Below are positions 1-7,795 of a stretch of 64,000 nucleotides of DNA, piece after piece. The notes below the pieces were generated by a model, which saw only the letters and a list, made by a program, of their open reading frames with translations, was not told the origin of the DNA and searched no databases. The stretch covers positions 248,001-312,000 of the forward strand of contig CAWKHX010000017.1 of the NCBI GenBank assembly GCA_963849605.1, written 5' to 3'. Both the position numbers and the translations under genes were made by a program. The DNA is from DASPHG01 sp963849605 (GTDB taxonomy: Bacteria > Actinomycetota > Thermoleophilia > Solirubrobacterales > Thermoleophilaceae). How positions within the stretch are numbered: position 1 is the first letter of the stretch; every line of letters begins with the position of its first letter.

Positions 1-874
1 ACGATCCCTCGTGACCCGTGTTCAGCGCCATCAGCATGTCGAGCGCCTCCGCGCCGCGCACCTCGCCGACGACGATCCGGTCGGGACGCATCCGCAGCGC
101 GTTGCGGACGAGCTGCCTGATCGTCACCTCTCCCCTCCCCTCGACGTTCGGCGGCCGGGCCTCCAGCCGCACGACATGCGGCTGGCGCAGGCGAAGCTCG
201 GCGGCGTCCTCGATCGTCACGATCCGCTCGCTCGGCGGGATCGCGCCCGAGAGGGCGCCGAGCGTCGTGGTCTTGCCACAGCCCGTGCCGCCGCTCACCA
301 GGATGGTCGCGCGGCTCTCGACAGCGCCGGCCAGATAGTCCGCGAGCGGCTGCGGCAGGGTCGAGTTTTCGACGAGATCGGCGAGTGAGAACCCGCCGCG
401 CCGGAAGCGCCTGATCGTCAGGCACGGGCCGTCGACCGCCAGCGGCGGAATTACGACATTGACGCGCGACCCGTCGGGCAGCCGGGCGTCGCAGAGCGGA
501 GACGCCTCGTCCACGCGCCGCCCGAGCGGCGCGAGGATCCGCTCGACCGCGTGCATCAGCTCAGCGGTGTCGGCGAAGCGGGCGTCGGCGGGTTCGACGC
601 GCCCGTCGCGCTCGACGTAGACCTCGCCGCCGCCGTTCACCATCACCTCGTCGACCGCGGCGTCGGCGAGCAGGGGATCGAGCGGCCCGAGCCCGGTCGC
701 GAGCCTCAGGACGCGCTGCGCGAGCCGCGCCCGCTCGCGCTCGGGCAGCGCGCCGGCCTCCGCGGCCACCAGTGCGCGCACCTGCTCCTCGACGGGCTCG
801 CCGCTCGGCTCGCTGCGCGCGCGCTCCACCAGCCGCTCCCTGAGCGACGACGCGAGCTGGTCCAACGCAGCCAC
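1..874 (-). CDS. cpaF: CpaF/TadA-type pilus secretion ATPase, partial
   Basis: Cytoplasmic ATPase of the type II/IV secretion superfamily that powers assembly of Tad/Flp pili. The frame runs off the left edge, so only about the first 290 residues are seen. Visible motifs are the P-loop SGGTGCGKTTTL (about residues 192-203), the aspartate box TIEDAAELRL and the Walker B/His-box region RMRPDRIVVGEVRG followed by ALNTGHEGS. The start is GTG at 874, the first start codon after an in-frame TAA at 896-898; no ATG is available. A cpaB-like gene lies 4.7 kb away at 5553-6287 and is not in the same operon. Family assignment is secure; the pilus role is inferred from the family. Confidence 0.9.
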   Translation of the reverse strand, partial: MAALDQLASSLRERLVERARSEPSGEPVEEQVRALVAAEAGALPERERARLAQRVLRLATGLGPLDPLLADAAVDEVMVNGGGEVYVERDGRVEPADARFADTAELMHAVERILAPLGRRVDEASPLCDARLPDGSRVNVVIPPLAVDGPCLTIRRFRRGGFSLADLVENSTLPQPLADYLAGAVESRATILVSGGTGCGKTTTLGALSGAIPPSERIVTIEDAAELRLRQPHVVRLEARPPNVEGRGEVTIRQLVRNALRMRPDRIVVGEVRGAEALDMLMALNTGHEGS

Positions 875-896
875 AGTGCTGCAAGGTGCGGGGCCT

Positions 897-902
897 TAGC
901 AT
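897..902 (+). promoter_or_regulatory. -10 box TAGCAT, leaderless start
   Basis: TAGCAT lies exactly 9 bases before the ATG at 912, the spacing expected if transcription begins at the start codon. No ribosome binding site fits between them. The same arrangement recurs at rpiA and at other genes in this window. Confidence 0.4.
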
Positions 903-911
903 CCGCCCCCT

Positions 912-1373
912 ATGAGCGGTCCGCGGCTCGAGCTCGATCACGTCGCCGTAGCGGTCCACTCGATCAAGGACGCCCTGAAGCTCTATCGCGACGCTCTCGG
1001 CGGCCAGTACCTGATGGGCGGCGACTCCGACACCTGGCGCTGGGTCCAGGTCAAGTTCGCGAACGGCGGCAAGGTCGAGTTGCTCGAGCCGCTCGGCGAG
1101 GGCTTCCTCTCGCGCTTCCTCGAGAAGCGCGGTGAGGGCCTTCACCACATCACCTTCAAGACCGACAACATCGAGGCGGCGATCGAGCACGTGCGCTCAC
1201 TCGGCTACGAGCTCGTGGACGTCAACATCGAGGGCGAAACCTGGAAGGAAGCCTTCTTCCGCCCCTCCGGAGCGCACGGCACGCTCGTCCAGATCGGCTG
1301 GTCGGCGCACGGCGACGACGTGGCCCGCCATCACCTGCGGCCGTCGAACCTCGAGGAGCTCCTGTCCGCCTAG
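912..1373 (+). CDS. VOC (glyoxalase/methylmalonyl-CoA epimerase-like) family protein
   Basis: Small cytoplasmic metal-dependent enzyme or binding protein of the vicinal oxygen chelate fold, 153 residues. Two beta-alpha-beta-beta-beta halves are visible: LELDHVAVAVHSIKDALKLY at the N-terminus and GLHHITFKTDNIEAAIEHV in the second half. Likely metal ligands are His10, the Glu of VELLEPLG and His79. This pattern is closest to methylmalonyl-CoA epimerases, but the substrate cannot be fixed from sequence. The next gene begins on the last base of its stop codon (1373), so the two are probably co-transcribed. Confidence 0.88.
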   Translation: MSGPRLELDHVAVAVHSIKDALKLYRDALGGQYLMGGDSDTWRWVQVKFANGGKVELLEPLGEGFLSRFLEKRGEGLHHITFKTDNIEAAIEHVRSLGYELVDVNIEGETWKEAFFRPSGAHGTLVQIGWSAHGDDVARHHLRPSNLEELLSA

Positions 1374-2206
1374 TCATCCACGGCGGCGCGGGCGGGCCGG
1401 TCCGCGACGAGGAGCCCTACCACGACGGGTTGCGGGCCGCGGCCGAGGCGGGCTGGGCTGTCCTCTCGAGCGGCGGCAGCGCGCTCAACGCGGTTCAGGC
1501 GGCAGCGGTCGAGCTGGAAGACGATCCGCTGTTCAACGCCGGGCGCGGCGCGGTGGTGAACGAGAACCGCGAGATCGAGCACGACGCGGCGCTGATGTGC
1601 GGGGCGAGCGGGCGCGTCGGGGGTGTGGCCAGCGTTCGCGGGGTCCGCAACCCCATACGCCTTGCGCGCACGGTCATGGAGTGCACTCCGCACGTCCTGC
1701 TCGTCGCGGCCGGAGCCGAGGCACTGGCTGATCGCGAGGGAGTCGAGCGCGTGGACCCGTCATGGCATCGGGTCGAGCACCGCGACCCGCAGCTCAGCTT
1801 TGGCGACACGATCGGGGCGGTCGCCCTCGACCGTGCCGGCCATCTGGCGGCGGCCACCTCGACGGGGGGCATCCAGCACAAGCTGAAGGGCCGGGTGGGC
1901 GATGCGCCTCTGCCCGGCGCCGGGCTCTACGCGGCCGACGACGCCTGCGCGGTGTCAGCGAGTGGCCACGGCGAGGCGATCATGCGCGCGGTCGCGTCGC
2001 ACGAGGTCGCCACAGCGGTCCGGCACGGCGGCAAGCCGCTTGTGGACGCGGTGCGCGCGGCGCTCGCGCGGATCGACGGCGCGGCGGGCCTGATCGCGGT
2101 CGGGCCCGGCTCGGAGTCCGCGATCGAGTTCAACACCGAGGTCTTCCACCGCGCGACGGCGGATGCGGACGGCATCCGCACCGCGGTCGCCGCCGACTGG
2201 CGCTAG
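1373..2206 (+). CDS. Isoaspartyl peptidase / type 2 L-asparaginase (Ntn hydrolase)
   Basis: N-terminal nucleophile hydrolase that self-cleaves before a catalytic Thr and removes isoaspartyl residues or hydrolyses asparagine. The cleavage site reads FGDTIGAVALD, with the beta chain motifs ATSTGG and SGHGEAI downstream. The conserved N-terminal motif VIHGGAG starts at 1373, directly on the stop of the previous gene, but the codon there is GTC, not GTG. The first canonical start is TTG at 1430, which would delete the conserved HGGAG strand. The coordinates given assume GTC at 1373 is the start or a miscalled/mutated GTG. Length (277 residues) is slightly short for the family. Confidence 0.82.
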   Translation, partial: VIHGGAGGPVRDEEPYHDGLRAAAEAGWAVLSSGGSALNAVQAAAVELEDDPLFNAGRGAVVNENREIEHDAALMCGASGRVGGVASVRGVRNPIRLARTVMECTPHVLLVAAGAEALADREGVERVDPSWHRVEHRDPQLSFGDTIGAVALDRAGHLAAATSTGGIQHKLKGRVGDAPLPGAGLYAADDACAVSASGHGEAIMRAVASHEVATAVRHGGKPLVDAVRAALARIDGAAGLIAVGPGSESAIEFNTEVFHRATADADGIRTAVAADWR

Positions 2207-2799
2207 CCCTCGACGAACGCGCGCATCTGCTCGCCCGCGCCGCCGACGACCGGCTCGCCGTGCGCGACGAGCAGGTTGTCGAAGTCCGCCTCCGCCGCGA
2301 TCCGGCCGTATGACTCGCGAATCTGGCGCTTCATCGCATCGACGTCGTCGCCCAGGTGCTCATCGGGGACGAAGCCGAGCCCGCCGTAGTTGATCAGGCC
2401 GTCCGCCACGGACAGCGCCGAGTGGGCCGGGATGTGGAACGCGGTGTCGTCGGGACAGATGGCGCCGGCCTCGTAGGCCTTCACGCCGCCGGGCAGCTCG
2501 TCCCCGTAGTCGAACGGCTCGACCGGCTGGTCGTCGGAGAACTCGTGCATGCCGGGACGGCTCGCATGCACGGTGGCGCCGAACGCCTGGGCGAACTTCC
2601 CGCTGTCGCGGTAGTGGTGGCGGTTCGACAGGAGGACGTGCTGGGGTTCGCCGTGCTCACGGAACCAGTCGAGCCCCTCGTTCGGCTCCATCGGATCGAT
2701 CGCCACCCGCTCAGCGACCAGGTAGTAGCAGCTCACCTCCGCGCCGATGTTCGGATGCATCTGCTTCCAGTGGAATACGCCGGGGACGATTTCGTTCAT
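2203..2799 (-). CDS. Metallo-beta-lactamase-fold protein with degenerate metal site
   Basis: Protein of 198 residues with the layout of an MBL-fold hydrolase: an N-terminal strand pair (VFHWKQMHPNIGAEVSCYY), the position of the metal motif after HVLLS, and a C-terminal LLVAHGEPVV. The usual HxHxDH signature is replaced by NRHHYRDS, so binding of two zinc ions is doubtful; it may be a non-hydrolytic member or use a different metal set. It is divergent from the DJ-1 gene, with only 14 bases between the two start codons. Its TAG shares the CTAG tetramer at 2203-2206 with the stop of the asparaginase gene. Confidence 0.78.
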   Translation of the reverse strand: MNEIVPGVFHWKQMHPNIGAEVSCYYLVAERVAIDPMEPNEGLDWFREHGEPQHVLLSNRHHYRDSGKFAQAFGATVHASRPGMHEFSDDQPVEPFDYGDELPGGVKAYEAGAICPDDTAFHIPAHSALSVADGLINYGGLGFVPDEHLGDDVDAMKRQIRESYGRIAAEADFDNLLVAHGEPVVGGAGEQMRAFVEG

Positions 2800-2816
2800 G
2801 GGATGATCCTCCCATG
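2797..2816. repeat. Inverted repeat containing both divergent start codons
   Basis: CATGGGA (2797-2803) and TCCCATG (2810-2816) form a perfect 7-base inverted repeat with a 6-base spacer. Each arm carries the ATG of one of the two divergent genes. It could be an operator or simply reflect matching start contexts. Confidence 0.5.
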
Positions 2817-3461
2817 CAAATCGCCATCCCGCTGTATGACCGCTTCACCGCGCTCGATGCGGTCGGCCCGTACGAGGTCCTGTCGCGGCTGCCGGACTCG
2901 AAGCTCACTTTCGTCGGTTACGAGGTCGGCCCCGTGAGGACCGACAACGAGCGCCTCGCGATGCACGTCGACGCCGTCTTCGAGGACATCCCGGAGCCCG
3001 AGGTGTTCGTCGTGCCCGGCGGCTGGGGCACGCGCGCGCTGCTCGACGACGAGCGGATCCTCTCGTGGATCCGGCACGCGCATGAGCACTCGCAGTGGAC
3101 TACGTCCGTCTGCACCGGGTCGCTGCTCCTGGGTGCGGCCGGCGTGCTCGACGGCCTACCCGCGACCTCGCACTGGCTCGAGCTCGACGCCCTGTCCGAG
3201 TACGGCGCGACGCCCACCGGCCAGCGCGTCGTCGAGCACGGCAAGGTGATCACCGCGGCCGGGGTCTCGTCGGGCATCGACATGGGGCTCGCGCTCGTCG
3301 CGAAGATCGCCGGCGACGACTTCGCCAAGACGATCCAGCTCCTGATCGAGTACGACCCCGAGCCGCCGTTCGACTCCGGATCGCCCGCCAAGGCCGCCCC
3401 CGAGCTGGTGGAGAACCTCCGCCGGCTCGCCGCAGGTCAGGCTGCGGCGAGCCAGGCGTAG
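2814..3461 (+). CDS. DJ-1/PfpI family protein (isonitrile hydratase-like)
   Basis: Cytoplasmic protein of the class I glutamine amidotransferase-like superfamily, 215 residues. The nucleophile elbow is SVCTGSLLLGAAG (Cys near residue 101), with the N-terminal FTALDAVGPYEVL and the VVPGGWGTRALL turn typical of isonitrile hydratase-like and transcription-regulator-like DJ-1 proteins. There is no C-terminal AraC domain, which favours an enzyme over a regulator. The actual substrate is unknown. It ends immediately beside the stop of the convergent sigma factor gene, with no space for a terminator. Confidence 0.88.
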   Translation: MQIAIPLYDRFTALDAVGPYEVLSRLPDSKLTFVGYEVGPVRTDNERLAMHVDAVFEDIPEPEVFVVPGGWGTRALLDDERILSWIRHAHEHSQWTTSVCTGSLLLGAAGVLDGLPATSHWLELDALSEYGATPTGQRVVEHGKVITAAGVSSGIDMGLALVAKIAGDDFAKTIQLLIEYDPEPPFDSGSPAKAAPELVENLRRLAAGQAAASQA

Positions 3462-4694
3462 CTAGGGCACGTCCGGGGTCGACACGACGGCGTCCGGGTT
3501 CGAGCCGTCGGTCTGCTCGTTCGGGCCGGGTTGCGGCTCGGCGGAGGGGTCAGAGGCGGGGTCACTCGGATCGCCGCTCTGCGGCTCGCCGGGCTCCCCG
3601 TTGTTGGCAGCAGGCTCCTCCTGTGAGGGCTGTTCCTCGGTCTCGCCTTCGACCGGCAGCTCCGTGCCCGGTAGAAGCGGGTCCGACTCCGCGGGCACCG
3701 GCTCCTCGGCCCCGTTTGCGTCGATGCCGGGCCCGTCGAAGCCCGCGTGGACTTCGCCGGCCGGCTCGAGGCCGGCGCCCGCCGCTGCACGCGTCCCGCC
3801 GGAGCCAAACGTGCTCACGACGAATGACTCGGTGGAGGGCGTCGAGGCGTTGTAGAGAGTGCGGGTCAGTGCGTCGACCCCCTCGGACTGCTGTGCGGCG
3901 ACGTCCGCCTTCACGTCGGTGACGGGCAATGGGTCGTCGCGGTGCTGGATCGCGGTCCCGCCGCTCGCGATCGTCCCGGCAGCCAGGACTCCCGCCGCGA
4001 CCTTTGCGAATCCGCCCACCGCGCCGACACCGCCCGCCGCCCCCGCGGTGCTCATCAGCTCGCCCGCGCGGTCGACTGGCAGGCCGCGGCCGCCGTCCGA
4101 GCGCACGAGCTCACGCAGGACCGGGAACGGCAGCAGCACGGCCGCCGCCGTCTCACGCAGTTGGCGTCGCGCCCTACGCAGCAGGCCGCGCACGCCGGAC
4201 TCGGACGTGCCGAGCTCGGCCGCGATATCCGCGTAGCAGCGGCCCTCGAACTCGTTCAGCACGAGCGCCTCGCGCTGGCGCGCCGGCAGCGCGCCGATCC
4301 CGGCGACGAGCTTCTGGAAGCTCGCCCGCCGTTCGGCGACGTGCGGTGGTTGGGGAACTCCGTCGTAGTTCTCGTCGAGCTGCTCCCAGTCGGAGCCCTT
4401 CTTCTCGACAGCGTTCAGGGCGGTGTTGTGAGCGACCCGGTAGAGCCACGGGCGCAGCACCAGCGGGCGCGCGTCGTCCCGCACGCACAGGAACGCCTTC
4501 ATCAGGGTGTGCTGGACGACCTCCTCGGCGCGGTGGCAGTCGAGCCAGCGCCGGCAGTACGCCTGAAGAGGAGCCCGGTAGCGGCGGACGATCGTGTCGA
4601 AGGCCGCCTCGTTGCCGGCGCGCGCGAGACGGACGAGATCCTCGTCGGGGAGACCGCCAAGGTTCACCGGCGTCCGGCCCGCAACTGCGCTCAT
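3462..4694 (-). CDS. ECF-like RNA polymerase sigma factor with C-terminal membrane segment and acidic tail
   Basis: Sigma-70 family factor of 410 residues, about twice the usual ECF length. Region 2 spans about residues 25-95 (AAFDTIVRRYRAPLQAY, HTLMKAFL, PWLYRVAHNTALN). Region 4 spans about 128-180 (LPARQREALVLNEFEG, YADIAAELGTSESGVRGLLR). After this comes a Gly/Ala-rich hydrophobic segment (about 215-245) and then about 150 disordered residues rich in Pro, Glu, Ser and Asp. This suggests a sigma factor tethered to the membrane with its tail outside, so the anti-sigma or sensing function may be built in. ATG at 4694 is chosen because region 2 begins shortly after it. No separate anti-sigma gene is adjacent. 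Confidence 0.88.
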   Translation of the reverse strand: MSAVAGRTPVNLGGLPDEDLVRLARAGNEAAFDTIVRRYRAPLQAYCRRWLDCHRAEEVVQHTLMKAFLCVRDDARPLVLRPWLYRVAHNTALNAVEKKGSDWEQLDENYDGVPQPPHVAERRASFQKLVAGIGALPARQREALVLNEFEGRCYADIAAELGTSESGVRGLLRRARRQLRETAAAVLLPFPVLRELVRSDGGRGLPVDRAGELMSTAGAAGGVGAVGGFAKVAAGVLAAGTIASGGTAIQHRDDPLPVTDVKADVAAQQSEGVDALTRTLYNASTPSTESFVVSTFGSGGTRAAAGAGLEPAGEVHAGFDGPGIDANGAEEPVPAESDPLLPGTELPVEGETEEQPSQEEPAANNGEPGEPQSGDPSDPASDPSAEPQPGPNEQTDGSNPDAVVSTPDVP

Positions 4695-4795
4695 GGCAAC
4701 GCTCCGTTCAAGACCATGACCCTTCCTCGACGCTAACCCCCGCGGCGGGCGGAAGATTCGCTCCTCCGGAAAAGTCGTTTCCCCCACCCGTTGCC

Positions 4796-4801
4796 TATAC
4801 C
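4796..4801 (+). promoter_or_regulatory. -10 box TATACC before rpiA
   Basis: TATACC is followed by 9 bases and then GTG at 4811. The identical hexamer and identical spacing precede the nitroreductase start at 16481 on the other strand. No Shine-Dalgarno sequence is present, consistent with a leaderless transcript. Confidence 0.45.
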
Positions 4802-4810
4802 CGGGACCGG

Positions 4811-5524
4811 GTGAGATATAGCCTGCGCCGCGTGGCCCCCGACGCTTCCGACGCCGCGCGCGCCGCGGCCGCCCGTGCCGCTGCCGCGCTGGTCGAGCCG
4901 GGCTCCGCGGTGGGCCTCGGGTCGGGTCGTGCCGTCTGGGCCGTGACCGAGCTGCTGGGCGAGCGTCGCGACGAGCTGGGCGCGCTGCGGGTCGCGGTCG
5001 CCTCGTCGCGCACCGATGAGCTGGCCCGCGCGGCAGGCCTCGACGTGGTCGAGCTCGACGGCGAGCTCCGACTCGCGCTCGCGATCGACGGCGCCGACGA
5101 GATCGACCCGAGCCTCGGCCTGCTGAAGGGCGGCGGCGGCGCGCTCCTGCGCGAGAAGATCGTGGTGGCGGCGGCCGAGCGCTTCGTCGTGGTGGCCGAG
5201 ACGTCAAAGCAGGTGGACCGCCTCGGCGCGACGCGCGGGATACCGGTCGAGGTCGTCCGCTTCGCCTGGCGCGACACCCGCGTGCGGCTGCTCGAGCTGG
5301 TCGAGTCCGCCGAGCTGCGCCGCGGCGACGACGGCGAGCCCTACGTCACGGACGAGGGCCACTACCTCCTGGACTGCGCACCGCGGGCGACGGGCGCGAT
5401 GGCCGAGCTCGCCTCGGCGGTCAAAGCGATGCCGGGCGTGGTCGAGCACGGCCTCTTCCTCACCGAGGCGGACCTTGCCCTCCTCGGCACACCCGACGGC
5501 GAGGTCGAGCGGCTCGAGCGCTGA
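4811..5524 (+). CDS. rpiA: Ribose-5-phosphate isomerase A
   Basis: Interconverts ribose 5-phosphate and ribulose 5-phosphate in the non-oxidative pentose phosphate pathway. Family motifs are VGLGSGRAVWAV (phosphate loop), the catalytic-site IDGADEIDPSLGLLKGGGGA and REKIVVAAAERFVVV, and C-terminal MPGVVEHGLFL. Two GTG starts are possible, 4811 and 4832. The upstream one is chosen because a TATACC box sits 9 bases before it. With that start the protein has 237 residues, normal for RpiA. A transaldolase-like gene of the same pathway lies at 9917-10612 but is in a separate operon. Confidence 0.93.
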   Translation: MRYSLRRVAPDASDAARAAAARAAAALVEPGSAVGLGSGRAVWAVTELLGERRDELGALRVAVASSRTDELARAAGLDVVELDGELRLALAIDGADEIDPSLGLLKGGGGALLREKIVVAAAERFVVVAETSKQVDRLGATRGIPVEVVRFAWRDTRVRLLELVESAELRRGDDGEPYVTDEGHYLLDCAPRATGAMAELASAVKAMPGVVEHGLFLTEADLALLGTPDGEVERLER

Positions 5525-5547
5525 TCGCCCGGCGAATGCCGGGTGAT
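5524..5547. terminator. Bidirectional hairpin between rpiA and cpaB
   Basis: CCCGGC-GAAT-GCCGGG (5528-5543), extended outward by ATC/GAT pairs around one G-T wobble, gives a stem of about 10 pairs starting at the rpiA stop codon. There is no T-run on either side, so it is a weak or Rho-assisted terminator candidate serving both convergent genes. Confidence 0.5.
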
Positions 5548-5552
5548 GCTCG

Positions 5553-6287
5553 TCAAAGCCCGCCGTCGTCGACCTCGGCGCGCCCCACGTGGCCGCGGTC
5601 GCCCGCGGGGCGGGTGAGCAGCCTCAGCTCGCGCGCGAAGTTCTGAGCGGCCGTCAGGAAGACCGCGGCGCGCGCATCCACACGCAGCGTCGCGACCGTG
5701 TCGGCGGGCGTCCCGTCGGCGTCCGCGCCGTCGGACGCGCGTGCTGGGCGGGCGAACACGACCTCCACGTCCTCGAGCGCGACGAAGGTGCGGCCTCCCC
5801 CACTGCGGCCCTCGGTCGTGACGAGGACGTCGACGCGGGCCGGCACGGCTCCGGCAGCCAGGTCGCGCCCACCGGTAACGGCCACCTCGACGAGCCGCTG
5901 GCCGCGGCGCACCGGCGCCGGTGGCCCCGCCTGCACGTGCGGGTCGCGCAGCATCGGCGCCGTTACGTAGGCCCCGACCGGCACGGGCACGGCCAACTCG
6001 AGACCCAAGGCGGCCTGCGGCGAACTCAGCCCATCCCGCGGCGCGTAGCGCGCGGGGACCCTGCGCAGAGTCAGCGCCCGTCGGATGCGCCCTCGGTCGA
6101 GGCGCGTTCCGGCGGGGAGCTCGCCCGCCGCCACCACCACCTCGACGGGCGAGCCCGTGCGCGACTCGACCTCCTCGACCGTGTCGTGCACGGACGCGGC
6201 GGCGAGCGCGCCGCAACCGATGGCCGCCAAGGCGAGCACGACCCCGCGCCGTCGGCGGCGGGTCGCGATGCTCGCCGGCGGCGGCAC
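5553..6287 (-). CDS. cpaB: CpaB/RcpC-like SAF-domain protein (Tad pilus assembly)
   Basis: Envelope protein of 244 residues with an N-terminal arginine-rich cytoplasmic tip (ATRRRRRG) and one transmembrane helix (VVLALAAIGCGALAAASV). A SAF domain follows (VEVVVAAGELPAGTRLD, then VPVGAYVTAPML) and a C-terminal CpaB-like beta region (LVTTEGRSGGGRTFVALEDVEVV). CpaB proteins couple to the secretin or pore in Tad pili; in monoderm bacteria the role is unclear. GTG at 6287 starts 3 bases after the kinase stop, so it is the last gene of the response regulator-kinase operon. Confidence 0.8.
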   Translation of the reverse strand: MPPPASIATRRRRRGVVLALAAIGCGALAAASVHDTVEEVESRTGSPVEVVVAAGELPAGTRLDRGRIRRALTLRRVPARYAPRDGLSSPQAALGLELAVPVPVGAYVTAPMLRDPHVQAGPPAPVRRGQRLVEVAVTGGRDLAAGAVPARVDVLVTTEGRSGGGRTFVALEDVEVVFARPARASDGADADGTPADTVATLRVDARAAVFLTAAQNFARELRLLTRPAGDRGHVGRAEVDDGGL

Positions 6288-6290
6288 CGC

Positions 6291-6965
6291 TCAGCGCCGA
6301 CGTTCGACCGGCAGCTCCGCGACCGCGACGCGGCCGCCCCCGGGGCGATCGAATGAGGCGAGCCGCCCGCCCGCCTGCTCGAGCGCACGAGTCGCGATCG
6401 CGATCCCGCGACCACGCCCGGGCGGCCGCACTCGACCCCTCGCCGCGGTCCCGCGGTCCTCGACCTCGACGCGTATTCCCCCGTTGGCCGGGCGGGACCG
6501 CACGACGATCTCGCCGCCCCCGTGCTCGACGGCGTTCGCGAGCAGGTTCCCGAAGGCCTGCGCCAGCCGGCGCCGATCGGCCTGGACGGATGCCGCCCCC
6601 GCTCGCCAGTCGAAGGTGACCCGCCCGCCGCGACGACCCGCGGCCTGCTGCCATGCCTCGCCGCTGCCTCGCACGAGCCGCTCCAGGTCGAGCCGGTCCG
6701 GCCGCGCCACGGCGCGCCGCCCGCCTGCCGCGGCGGCGGCGTCATCAGCCGCGATCTCCATCCGGCAAACCTCCGTCGCGAGCGCCTCGGCACGGTGGCG
6801 CGCGGCTGGTTGGCGCCTGAGCGCCTCGATGCCGAGCGAGATCGCGGTGAGCGGGCCGCGCAACTCGTGCGCGGCGTCGGCGACGAGCGCAGCACGCCGG
6901 CGAAGCTCCCCGAGCAGGAGGGCGGCGATTAGCCACCCCGCAACAGCGGCCACTGCCACCGTCAC
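6291..6965 (-). CDS. Short membrane-anchored sensor histidine kinase
   Basis: Two-component kinase of 224 residues. A single N-terminal hydrophobic helix (VAVAAVAGWLIAALLLG) is followed at once by the dimerisation and phosphoacceptor helix ADAAHELRGPLTAIS (His near residue 34) and a GHKL ATPase domain with an N-box (NLLANAVEHGG) and a G-box region (VEDRGTAARG, GRGRGIAIA). There is no HAMP or extracellular sensor domain, so it probably senses within the membrane or through a partner. The GTG start overlaps the response regulator stop as GTGA at 6962-6965. Confidence 0.86.
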   Translation of the reverse strand: MTVAVAAVAGWLIAALLLGELRRRAALVADAAHELRGPLTAISLGIEALRRQPAARHRAEALATEVCRMEIAADDAAAAAGGRRAVARPDRLDLERLVRGSGEAWQQAAGRRGGRVTFDWRAGAASVQADRRRLAQAFGNLLANAVEHGGGEIVVRSRPANGGIRVEVEDRGTAARGRVRPPGRGRGIAIATRALEQAGGRLASFDRPGGGRVAVAELPVERRR

Positions 6966-7669
6966 AGCGCCTCCGTCAGGCGGTAGCCGACCCCGCGCAG
7001 GTTGAGCACGAACGGCCGCGCCGAGCCGGCGAGCTTCTTGCGCAGCCGGCAGGCGTGCGCGTCGAGCGTGCGCGTGTTCCCCATCGAGACGTATCCCCAG
7101 ACATCGCGCAGGAGCTGCTCCTTCGGGAAGACGGCGGTCGGGTCGGCCGCGAGGGTCTGGAGCAGCGAGAACTCCTTCGCCGACAGGTGCACGGGCCTGC
7201 CGTCGAGCTGGACGCGGCGCGTGATCGGATCGACCACGAGCGACCCCACGCGCATCACTCCCCTTCGCGAGCGCTCCGCCGCCCGGCGGAGGACGGCGCG
7301 GATGCGCGCGTGGAGCTCCGGATACGAGAACGGCTTCGCCACGTAGTCGTCGCAACCGCGAGCGAAGCCGCGCACCCTGTCGGTCTCGCCGGTGCGTCCG
7401 CTGAGGACGATCACGGGCAACGCCGGGTCTAGCCGCGACGCGAGACCGTCCGCCGAGCGGACAGTGTCGAGCAACTCGAGGCCATGGCCGTCCTCGAGCA
7501 GCAGGTCGAGCAGGACGAGGTCCGGCTGGCGCACCTCGATCGCGCGCAATCCCTCGCCGACGCCGCTCGCGGCCGCCGCCCGGTAGCCGTCGGCGCGAAG
7601 GTTGTCGAGCAGGAACTCGGCCGTCGCCTCGTCGTCCTCGACCACCAGCACCTGCGTCTCCCCGCCCAC
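6962..7669 (-). CDS. OmpR/PhoB-family response regulator
   Basis: Transcription factor of 235 residues, partner of the kinase encoded directly downstream. The receiver domain (about 1-125) has the acidic pocket VVEDDE, the phosphoacceptor Asp in DLVLLDLLLEDG, the switch Ser in VIVLSGRTG and the Lys of YVAKPFSYPEL. The C-terminal winged-helix domain (about 140-235) ends with TLDAHACRLRKKL and NLRGVGYRL. Targets are not identifiable; the inverted repeat at 7713-7730 upstream of its own start is a candidate autoregulatory site. It is divergent from the hypothetical gene at 7796. Confidence 0.92.
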   Translation of the reverse strand: MGGETQVLVVEDDEATAEFLLDNLRADGYRAAAASGVGEGLRAIEVRQPDLVLLDLLLEDGHGLELLDTVRSADGLASRLDPALPVIVLSGRTGETDRVRGFARGCDDYVAKPFSYPELHARIRAVLRRAAERSRRGVMRVGSLVVDPITRRVQLDGRPVHLSAKEFSLLQTLAADPTAVFPKEQLLRDVWGYVSMGNTRTLDAHACRLRKKLAGSARPFVLNLRGVGYRLTEAL

Positions 7670-7712
7670 GTGGGGGAAAGCGGGGGTGCGGGCGACTTCG
7701 CCCCCGGACGGA

Positions 7713-7730
7713 CTGCAATCCCCGTTGCAG
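7713..7730. promoter_or_regulatory. Inverted repeat CTGCAA-N6-TTGCAG, candidate operator
   Basis: Perfect 6-base arms in the 126-base gap between the divergent response regulator and hypothetical genes. Position and symmetry fit a dimeric regulator such as the adjacent OmpR-type protein, but such regulators usually use direct repeats, so the assignment is weak. Confidence 0.35.
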
Positions 7731-7795
7731 CTGTACCGGCCCGGAAGGATCCCGATCTAGGATCACGACGCCCCTTAGGACCGGGCCCTTTCTGT

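Noticed and set aside
7748..7764. GGATCC-type inverted repeat next to the response regulator
   Set aside because: Only 5 bases per arm and common in this composition; kept only the perfect 6-base arm repeat nearby.
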